This document shows positions 7,226 to 11,715 of a DNA stretch of 12,164 nt, piece by piece. Below the pieces are notes generated by a model. That model saw nothing but the letters and a program-made list of their open reading frames with translations, made no database searches and was not told the origin of the DNA. The translations under genes were made by a program, and so were the position numbers. Source of the stretch: an uncultured Bacilli bacterium (lineage in GTDB: Bacteria; Bacillota_I; Bacilli_A; RF39; UBA660); assembly GCA_944373065.1 (NCBI GenBank), contig CALWAJ010000038.1:1-12164 (forward strand). Reading direction: 5' to 3'. Positions within the stretch are counted from its first letter, which is position 1. Every line of letters begins with the position of its first letter.

Positions 7226-7254
7226 TTTACAAAATGATATAACTATGTTATAAT
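7226..7254 (+). promoter_or_regulatory. Sigma-A promoter of rplS
   Basis: TTTACA (-35, 7226-7231), 17-bp spacer, perfect TATAAT (-10, 7249-7254), beginning at the base after the yfmH stop. Transcription would start near 7261. Confidence 0.85.
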
Positions 7255-7260
7255 TTAAAA

Positions 7261-7328
7261 CGTCAAAAAAATGTTCCGCTGATCACTTGGGTTATGAGCA
7301 TTGGTTAATAAGTAAAGGAGGATCTAAT
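7261..7328 (+). promoter_or_regulatory. L19-type ribosomal protein leader (5' UTR of rplS)
   Basis: About 68 nt between the promoter and rplS. CCGCTGATCA (7276-7285) can pair with TGAGCATTGG (7295-7304): 8 of 10 positions pair, one of them G-U, around a loop containing GGGTTA. Low-GC Gram-positives have a described L19 leader in this position, presumed to bind L19 for autoregulation. I identify it from place, size and the hairpin; no covariance model was run. Confidence 0.55.
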
Positions 7329-7676
7329 ATGAATGTAATTGACAAAATTAATGAAAAACAAATTAATAAGAACATTCCTGAATTTAGAGTTGGTGATACT
7401 GTTCGTGTTGACGTTAAAATTATAGAAGGTAAACGCGAAAGAATTCAAGCTTTTGAAGGTGTTGTAATCGCTCGTCGTGGCGGTAGTGTAAGTGAAACAT
7501 TTACTGTTCGTAAGATGAGTAGTGGTATTGGAGTTGAGAGAACATTCCCAATTCATTCACCTAAGATTGCTAAAATTACAGTATTAAGACATGGTAAAGT
7601 TAGACGTGCTAAATTAAGAAATGTTTTAAGAAATAGTAAAGGTCAATACCGTATTAAGGAAAGAGGACAACAATAG
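7329..7676 (+). CDS. rplS: 50S ribosomal protein L19 (bL19)
   Basis: A 115-residue bL19, the usual length, located at the 30S-50S interface. Signature stretches are FRVGDTVRVDVKIIEG, RIQAFEGVVIARRGG, TFTVRKMSSGIGVERTFPIHSP and the basic end KVRRAKLRNVL. The ATG at 7329 has AAAGGAGG (7315-7322) 7 nt upstream. An in-frame TTG at 7287 would add 14 residues not found in the family and lies in the leader hairpin, so it is rejected. Its terminator overlaps the stop codon. lepB follows, as in many Firmicutes. Confidence 0.97.
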   Translation: MNVIDKINEKQINKNIPEFRVGDTVRVDVKIIEGKRERIQAFEGVVIARRGGSVSETFTVRKMSSGIGVERTFPIHSPKIAKITVLRHGKVRRAKLRNVLRNSKGQYRIKERGQQ

Positions 7677-7690
7677 TTGTTCTTTTTTTT
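7663..7690 (+). terminator. Intrinsic terminator of rplS, overlapping its stop codon
   Basis: GGACAAC (7665-7671) pairs with GTTGTTC (7676-7682), one G-U, around an AATA loop. Eight T residues follow. The TAG stop (7674-7676) is in the loop and 3' arm. Confidence 0.75.
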
Positions 7691-7691
7691 C

Positions 7692-7720
7692 TTTCAATGT
7701 TAAAACTTTAGAGGTATAAT
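7692..7720 (+). promoter_or_regulatory. Promoter of lepB
   Basis: Perfect -10 box TATAAT (7715-7720), with only a weak -35 candidate TTTCAA (7692-7697) at 17 bp. It lies directly after the rplS terminator, so lepB has its own promoter. Confidence 0.55.
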
Positions 7721-7749
7721 ATAGTAGTAATGTATAGAAAGGATTAAAT

Positions 7750-8256
7750 ATGAAAGAGAAAATAAAACCGTTATTACCATATATAATTATTATAGCAGTT
7801 GTTTTATTTATTAAAGCTTTTATAGTTACTCCTATTAAAGTAAATGGAGAATCTATGTATCCAACTTTAGAAGAGGGAGATATTATGATTTTAAATAAAA
7901 CAGCTTACTACTTTAATAAACCTAAAAGATTTGATATTGTAGTTGTAGATATGCCAGATGAATATTTAATTAAAAGAGTTATAGGTCTTCCTGGTGAACA
8001 GATAGAATATAAAGATAATACTTTATATGTAGATGGTAAAAAAGTTAAAGAGAATTTTGAGCATGGTAAGACAGATGACTTTAATATAAAAAAATTAGGT
8101 AGTGATACTGTACCAGAAGGTTATTATTTAGTTATGGGAGATAATAGAGGAAATTCTCTTGATAGTAGAGAATTAGGCTTTATGAAGGAAGAACAGTTGT
8201 TAGGTAGAACTAGTTTAATTATTTTGCCATTTAATAGAATTGGAAGTGCTAATTAA
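7750..8256 (+). CDS. lepB: Signal peptidase I
   Basis: A 168-residue S26 signal peptidase that cleaves signal peptides from secreted proteins at the outer membrane face. One N-terminal membrane helix (about 8-28) is followed by box B GESMYPTL with nucleophile Ser35, box D LIKRVIGLPGE with general base Lys75, and box E MGDNRGNSLDSR (about 129-140). The short length and single membrane anchor match Gram-positive SipS-type enzymes. The ribosome binding site AAAGGA is 6 nt from the ATG. Neighbourhood rplS-lepB is common in Firmicutes. The gene that often follows there (rbgA/ylqF) is absent; a GNAT gene and an accessory region follow instead. Confidence 0.95.
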   Translation: MKEKIKPLLPYIIIIAVVLFIKAFIVTPIKVNGESMYPTLEEGDIMILNKTAYYFNKPKRFDIVVVDMPDEYLIKRVIGLPGEQIEYKDNTLYVDGKKVKENFEHGKTDDFNIKKLGSDTVPEGYYLVMGDNRGNSLDSRELGFMKEEQLLGRTSLIILPFNRIGSAN

Positions 8257-8258
8257 TT

Positions 8259-8684
8259 ATGAATTATAAGTTAATGAAAGCTAATATAGATGATGTATCT
8301 ATACTAATAGATTATAAATTAAAAAATATTTTTGATTATGCAGAAAGTTTATCATTAGAAGAAATTAAACAAATAAATAATTATGTTAAAAGTAATGTTC
8401 CTAAAGAAATAGATGATTATAGAGTTATATGTATAAATGATAAAAAGATAGGGTGTTTGTTAGTTGTAAATAAAGATGATGGAGTTCTTTTAGATGAGAT
8501 ATACTTAGAAGAAAAATATAGAAATAAAGGAATAGGTACTTCTATAATAAAAAAAATACTAAGTAGTTATAATATAGTCTATTTATGGGTATATAAATTA
8601 AATACAAGAGCCATATCTTTATATAAAAAATTAGGCTTTAAAATTATTGATGAAACAGAAACTAGATATTATATGAAGTATTAA
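8259..8684 (+). CDS. GNAT-family N-acetyltransferase
   Basis: A 141-residue GNAT enzyme that would transfer an acetyl group from acetyl-CoA to an unknown amine. The acetyl-CoA pyrophosphate loop is RNKGIG (88-93), inside IYLEEKYRNKGIGTSIIKKI. The later motif NTRAISLYKKLGFKIIDE (115-132) is the typical end of the fold. The ATG is 2 nt after the lepB stop without a good ribosome binding site, so it is probably translated by coupling. The last codons (ETRYYMKY) lie in the 5' arm and loop of the terminator hairpin, and the same codons reappear in the second repeat copy at 9806. The substrate cannot be told from sequence. Confidence 0.85.
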   Translation: MNYKLMKANIDDVSILIDYKLKNIFDYAESLSLEEIKQINNYVKSNVPKEIDDYRVICINDKKIGCLLVVNKDDGVLLDEIYLEEKYRNKGIGTSIIKKILSSYNIVYLWVYKLNTRAISLYKKLGFKIIDETETRYYMKY

Positions 8685-8700
8685 AATATCTAGTTTTTCT
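8659..8700 (+). terminator. Terminator overlapping the end of the GNAT gene
   Basis: Perfect 12-bp stem AAACTAGATATT (8659-8670) with AATATCTAGTTT (8685-8696), a 14-nt loop holding the last codons and the stop, and a run of T residues. Confidence 0.8.
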
Positions 8701-8736
8701 TTGCGAAACATTATATCTAAAACACTTCAAAAGATG

Positions 8737-8765
8737 TTGATGGCTATGTATTTAAATGATAAGAT
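8737..8765 (+). promoter_or_regulatory. Promoter in repeat copy 1, pointing into the antisense of the next gene
   Basis: TTGATG (-35, 8737-8742), 17-bp spacer, extended -10 TGATAAGAT (8757-8765). There is no plus-strand gene downstream until 9953; the transcript would run antisense to the 3' end of the minus-strand gene at 8809-9726. Confidence 0.5.
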
Positions 8766-8791
8766 GAATTAAGAAAACTTAATTCATCTTA
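8760..8791 (-). terminator. Perfect 14-bp hairpin between convergent transcripts
   Basis: TAAGATGAATTAAG (8760-8773) and CTTAATTCATCTTA (8778-8791) are perfectly complementary around AAAA. It lies 17 nt past the stop of the minus-strand gene, where it may end that transcript, though the following T tract on that strand is poor. The 5' arm contains the -10 box of the copy 1 promoter. Confidence 0.55.
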
Positions 8792-8808
8792 GGTAGGACT
8801 AAATAAAT

Positions 8809-9726
8809 TTATAACTCTCCATTTAGTAATTTATTATCTAAGTCATCTAATATATCAATTATATTAGATGCAAATTCTATATTTTCTCTAAATTCTTTAC
8901 TAGTAGATGAATATAGAGTAGAAAAATCATTCTTTTCTAAAATAGGAATAAGAAATGTATTATTATCAATAGTAATACGTATAGTCATTTCATAACAACT
9001 ATTTTTATTGGCAGTAATTCTATTTCTATGCATACTTTTCTTTTCTTCTATAACAGTATTATCTAGTAATAATTCATAATTATTAATATCCTTAATATTA
9101 TATTTATAATGAAATGTTTTTGTATGAAAAACAATCTCATTATTTGTACCAATACTAATACCAGCTCCTAGGTCGTTTAGATAAAAAATACGAGGTATAG
9201 TATCACATAGAATCTCTAACTTTTTATTGATTTCATCTTCTCTATAGTTAGAATCTTGAAATAGCTTTACAAATGCTAAAAGCATTTCATTAGTTCCATT
9301 AATATTAAATAACATATTACTAAGTAATATAGTTTTACTTAGCATGCTATTTTTTATAACTTCTATGGTAAGGTCTTGGTAATTATATTTAAGATAGCCT
9401 TCTGTATTGATAAGCCATAGATATTTAGTAGTTGCTACAAAATAAAATTTAACGTTAGTTTTACACTCATTTGCATAAACACAAGATAATATAAGTTCAT
9501 CTATTGGAATAACTTTTCTTAAAATAATTGCATCATTTTCATTTAAATCAGGACATATATCCATAAGTAATTTATAACTTATAGTTAGTTTATTATTTAG
9601 AGGATGAGAATAATTATAAAATTTAGGAAGAATGTTCACTTTATTTAATAATTCTTTATACTTTTCATTTTCTTCTACCTTTTCTTTATATTTATTTTGA
9701 ACTTGAGTTAATAATTGTTTAAACAT
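8809..9726 (-). CDS. Uncharacterised protein, possible tandem PH-like domains
   Basis: I do not recognise this 305-residue protein. Residues 1-30 are charged and helical (a short coiled coil is possible). Two beta-rich parts follow: about 92-160 (VKFYFVATTKYLWLINTEGY onward) and about 187-265 (GISIGTNNEIVFHTKTF onward, ending in NTFLIPIL). Both resemble the strand pattern of bacterial PH-like domains, in which a phrase like 'ATxxYLWLI' precedes a DI/DL-containing strand; this is a weak inference. No signal peptide or membrane helix is seen, so it is probably cytosolic. The ATG at 9726 is preceded by AGAGGTGG. It has its own promoter and is convergent to the GNAT gene and divergent from the RhuM operon. 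It is the only gene between the two repeat copies, which suggests an inserted or deletable cargo gene. Confidence 0.75.
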   Translation of the reverse strand: MFKQLLTQVQNKYKEKVEENEKYKELLNKVNILPKFYNYSHPLNNKLTISYKLLMDICPDLNENDAIILRKVIPIDELILSCVYANECKTNVKFYFVATTKYLWLINTEGYLKYNYQDLTIEVIKNSMLSKTILLSNMLFNINGTNEMLLAFVKLFQDSNYREDEINKKLEILCDTIPRIFYLNDLGAGISIGTNNEIVFHTKTFHYKYNIKDINNYELLLDNTVIEEKKSMHRNRITANKNSCYEMTIRITIDNNTFLIPILEKNDFSTLYSSTSKEFRENIEFASNIIDILDDLDNKLLNGEL

Positions 9727-9740
9727 ATATCCACCTCTTT

Positions 9741-9761
9741 GTTATTATAAATCATAATAAC
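9741..9761. repeat. Inverted repeat over the -10 box of the minus-strand gene
   Basis: GTTATTAT (9741-9748) and ATAATAAC (9754-9761) are perfect inverted repeats around AAATC. The second arm contains the minus-strand -10 box, so this is a candidate operator; it could also form a small hairpin. Confidence 0.45.
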
Positions 9762-9782
9762 ATATATAATTATTTTTGTAAA
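9754..9782 (-). promoter_or_regulatory. Promoter of the minus-strand gene
   Basis: Read on the minus strand: TTTACA (-35, 9782-9777), 17-bp spacer, TATTAT (-10, 9759-9754), about 28 nt before the ATG at 9726. Confidence 0.7.
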
Positions 9783-9806
9783 TTTATGATAAGATAGATT
9801 AAATTG

Positions 9807-9848
9807 AAACTAGGTATTATATGAAGTATGTAAGTACCTAGTTTTTAT
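9807..9848 (+). terminator. Terminator hairpin in repeat copy 2
   Basis: AAACTAGGTA (9807-9816) pairs perfectly with TACCTAGTTT (9835-9844), extendable by a T-G and a T-A pair, followed by TTTTTATTT. No plus-strand gene ends here, so it insulates the operon or ends a short transcript begun at the -10-like TGATAAGAT at 9787-9795. Confidence 0.7.
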
Positions 9849-9884
9849 TTACGAAAACTCGTATCAAAAATATTTCAAAAAATA

Positions 9885-9913
9885 TTGACGAACAATTATT
9901 CTAATGATAAGAT
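9885..9913 (+). promoter_or_regulatory. Promoter of the small-protein/RhuM operon (repeat copy 2)
   Basis: TTGACG (-35, 9885-9890), 17-bp spacer, extended -10 TGATAAGAT (9905-9913). It lies about 40 nt before the first gene of the operon and has the best -35 of the two repeat copies. Confidence 0.75.
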
Positions 9914-9914
9914 A

Positions 9915-9939
9915 AATCTAATTAATTATTTATTAGATT
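9915..9939 (+). repeat. Small inverted repeat in the operon leader
   Basis: AATCTAAT (9915-9922) and ATTAGATT (9932-9939) are perfect inverted repeats directly after the -10 box and just before the ribosome binding site GAGGT (9944-9948). It could be an operator or a leader hairpin. Confidence 0.4.
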
Positions 9940-9952
9940 GATTGAGGTATTG

Positions 9953-10207
9953 ATGAAGAAATCAGTAAAAGAAATAAAAAAATTAAAAGTATTATTAGAT
10001 AATAAATTAGTTATTCTTAAAGATAAAGTAGATTATATAATTAGTAATAAAATATCTGATAAAAAAAAGATAGAATTAACTTTAGATAATATATTAGATT
10101 TAGTATATTGGTATGGTGAAAATATAAAAGAATTATATTATAGTTTACTTGAATATTATAAAGATATTGATTTAAAAAAAGCTGATGATTATGAAAGCTT
10201 TATTTAG
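9953..10207 (+). CDS. Small uncharacterised protein (84 residues), first gene of the RhuM operon
   Basis: I do not recognise this protein. It is lysine-rich and probably all helical, with no signal peptide, membrane helix, cysteine or histidine. The second half has several Tyr and Trp residues (DLVYWYGENIKELYYSLL). The N-terminus MKKSVKEIKK resembles that of the next protein (SVKEIKKIID), which may reflect a shared short domain. The ATG at 9953 follows GAGGT with a short 4-nt spacing; in-frame TTG codons at 9938 and 9950 are less likely. It is the first gene behind the repeat copy 2 promoter, and the next gene starts 28 nt later with no terminator between. Confidence 0.7.
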   Translation: MKKSVKEIKKLKVLLDNKLVILKDKVDYIISNKISDKKKIELTLDNILDLVYWYGENIKELYYSLLEYYKDIDLKKADDYESFI

Positions 10208-10235
10208 ATATTATTAACGAAGAGTGAAGGATGTG

Positions 10236-10628
10236 ATGATAATGACTAAAATAAATAGTGTTAAAGAAATAAAAAAGATAATTGATAAGTTAATTATACC
10301 AGGATATCATTATAAAACTAATTTTAGTAGTTCTGAATTTTTAGTAGATATTGAATCAAAATTTATAATAATTGCAAAACCAGTTTGTACTGATAAAGAT
10401 TTTCATTATGAATTTGTTTTAGATACACAGTTTTTATCTCTAAAGGAGATAACTTATCAAGAATTAGTAATGATAAAGAATATTATTGAAGTTTTAGAAG
10501 AAAACAGAAGCTTTGTTTTGAAAAAAATAAAGAAATATACAGTAGATGAATATAAAGAAGAGTTGAGATTAAGAGAAGAAGAAAGTAGGAAAATTCTTTT
10601 AGTTTTAGATAACTATATTAAAAAATAG
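10236..10628 (+). CDS. Small uncharacterised protein (130 residues)
   Basis: I do not recognise this protein. The first part (about 20-75) looks like mixed alpha/beta with strands around SEFLVDIESKFIIIAKPV and FHYEFVLDTQFLSL; the second half is helical and highly charged (ENRSFVLKKIKKYTVDEYKEELRLREEESRK). It has no signal peptide or membrane helix. The start is uncertain: GTG 10224, GTG 10233, ATG 10236 and ATG 10242 are all in frame. ATG 10236 is chosen because GAAGG (10226-10230) lies 5 nt upstream. It sits 28 nt after the preceding small gene and 33 nt before the first RhuM gene, so it is probably cotranscribed with them. Confidence 0.7.
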   Translation: MIMTKINSVKEIKKIIDKLIIPGYHYKTNFSSSEFLVDIESKFIIIAKPVCTDKDFHYEFVLDTQFLSLKEITYQELVMIKNIIEVLEENRSFVLKKIKKYTVDEYKEELRLREEESRKILLVLDNYIKK

Positions 10629-10661
10629 AGAAATGTATTATTAAAGAAAGGAAGTGTTAAT

Positions 10662-11687
10662 GTGAACGAATTAAAAGAGCAAAATGACTTATTAATTTAT
10701 AAAGATGAAAATGATAATATCATAGTAGATACGATATATAAAGAGGAAACCTTATGGTTAACTCAAAAAGGAATGTCAAAAGTATTTGATTGCACTACAG
10801 ACAATATATCATATCATTTAAAAAATATTTTTAAAACGAATGAATTAAAAGAAGATTCAGTTACCGAGGAATCCTTGGTAACTGCTTCTGATGGTAAGAA
10901 CTACAAAACTAAAATATACAATTTAGATGCTATTATTGCTGTTGGATATAGAATTAATTCAAAAAAAGCGACAGATTTTAGAATTTGGGCAACTAAAGTA
11001 TTAAAAGATTATATGATTAAAGGTTTTGCTCTAAATGATGAGAGATTTATTAGAGGCAATAAATATGATGCGAAATATTTTGATGAATTACTTGAAAGAA
11101 TAAAGACTATTAGAGTTAGTGAGAGAATGTCATATCAAAAAATAACTGATTTGTTTATTGCAACTTCAGCGGATTATAATCCTAAGAGTGAAGAAGCCTA
11201 TACTTTCTTTAAAATAATCCAAAATAAACTTCATTATGCAATTTCTGGACATACTGCGGCAGAACTTATATATAGTAGAGCAGATGCTTCTAAAGAACAT
11301 ATGGGACTTACTAATTGGAAGAATTCTCCAGATGGTTTAATATATAAATATGATGTATCTATTGCTAAAAATTATTTAACTGAAGAAGAACTATCTAAAT
11401 TAAATGATTTAACTAACTTATTTTTAGTCTTTGCAGAAGACGAAGCGAAAGAAAGACATGTTATGACTATGCAAAATTGGATTGATGCAACAAATGATTT
11501 ATTAAAATTTAGAAGAAAGAAAGTTTTAAATAATGCAGGAAGTATTTCTCATAAAGAAGCAGTAGATAAAGCAGAAAAAGAATATGAAAAATATAGAGTT
11601 ATACAAGATCAAGAATATGTTTCTTCTATGGATAGATTTTATAAGAAATATTTAGAAGAGAATAATGAAAGTAAAGTTGTGAATTGA
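10662..11687 (+). CDS. RhuM-family protein (first of a tandem pair)
   Basis: A complete 341-residue member of the RhuM family, named after a gene in Salmonella pathogenicity island 3. The molecular role of the family is not established. Residues about 31-58 (LWLTQKGMSKVFDCTTDNISYHLKNIF) look like a DNA-binding helix-turn-helix. The family core follows: YNLDAIIAVGYRINSKKATDFRIWATKVLKDYMIKGFALNDERF (about 86-130), the RIKTIRVSERMSYQKI segment, and a helical C-terminal half (GHTAAELIYSRADASKEHMGLTNW onward). Codons 66-75, between the helix-turn-helix and the core, contain a 27-bp palindrome. The start is GTG at 10662, with AAAGGAAG about 8 nt upstream; the overlapping ATG at 10660 runs directly into TGA. 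A second RhuM gene follows after 28 nt. Confidence 0.9.
   Translation: MNELKEQNDLLIYKDENDNIIVDTIYKEETLWLTQKGMSKVFDCTTDNISYHLKNIFKTNELKEDSVTEESLVTASDGKNYKTKIYNLDAIIAVGYRINSKKATDFRIWATKVLKDYMIKGFALNDERFIRGNKYDAKYFDELLERIKTIRVSERMSYQKITDLFIATSADYNPKSEEAYTFFKIIQNKLHYAISGHTAAELIYSRADASKEHMGLTNWKNSPDGLIYKYDVSIAKNYLTEEELSKLNDLTNLFLVFAEDEAKERHVMTMQNWIDATNDLLKFRRKKVLNNAGSISHKEAVDKAEKEYEKYRVIQDQEYVSSMDRFYKKYLEENNESKVVN
10858..10884. repeat. 27-bp palindrome inside the first RhuM gene
   Basis: Arms CAGTTACCGAGGA (10858-10870) and TCCTTGGTAACTG (10872-10884) are complementary at 12 of 13 positions (one G/T mismatch, which would be a G-U pair in RNA) around a single central A at 10871. The centre is the third base of codon 70. 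It encodes the last two bases of Ser66 through Thr74 (VTEESLVT for the eight full codons). No T tract follows, so it is not a terminator. Confidence 0.9.
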
Positions 11688-11715
11688 TATAAATTAAAGG
11701 AGGTAAGGATGAAAT

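Larger units (their letters stand above)
8658..8765 (+). repeat. Terminator-promoter direct repeat, copy 1
   Basis: Aligned without gaps to 9806-9913, 84 of 108 positions agree. The unit begins in the last codons of the GNAT gene, continues through a terminator hairpin and a conserved stretch (CGAAA, later TTCAAAA), and ends in a promoter. The hairpin loop, -35 and -10 are well kept; the promoter spacer has diverged most. No inverted repeats or target duplications typical of transposons are seen at its ends. Confidence 0.8.
9806..9913 (+). repeat. Terminator-promoter direct repeat, copy 2
   Basis: Second copy of the 108-bp unit. It begins with the same eight codons that end the GNAT gene (ETRYYMKY), here without any gene in front, and ends with the promoter that serves the downstream operon. 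The hairpin stem shows a paired change relative to copy 1 (A-T to G-C). Same orientation as copy 1, with 1,040 bp between the copies. Confidence 0.8.

Noticed and set aside
7287..7328. N-terminal extension of L19 from a TTG
   Set aside because: Lies in the leader hairpin, lacks family support, and the ATG at 7329 has an ideal ribosome binding site.
7305..7556. Minus-strand open frame opposite rplS
   Set aside because: Low-complexity Thr/Asn/Phe-rich translation, antisense to a certain ribosomal protein gene.
8734..8772. Twelve-codon ATG frame in the repeat copy 1 promoter
   Set aside because: No ribosome binding site, not kept in copy 2, and it overlaps the promoter elements.
8658..9913. 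Transposon or insertion sequence bounded by the repeats
   Set aside because: The repeats are direct, carry terminator and promoter signals, and the gene between them shows no transposase motifs.
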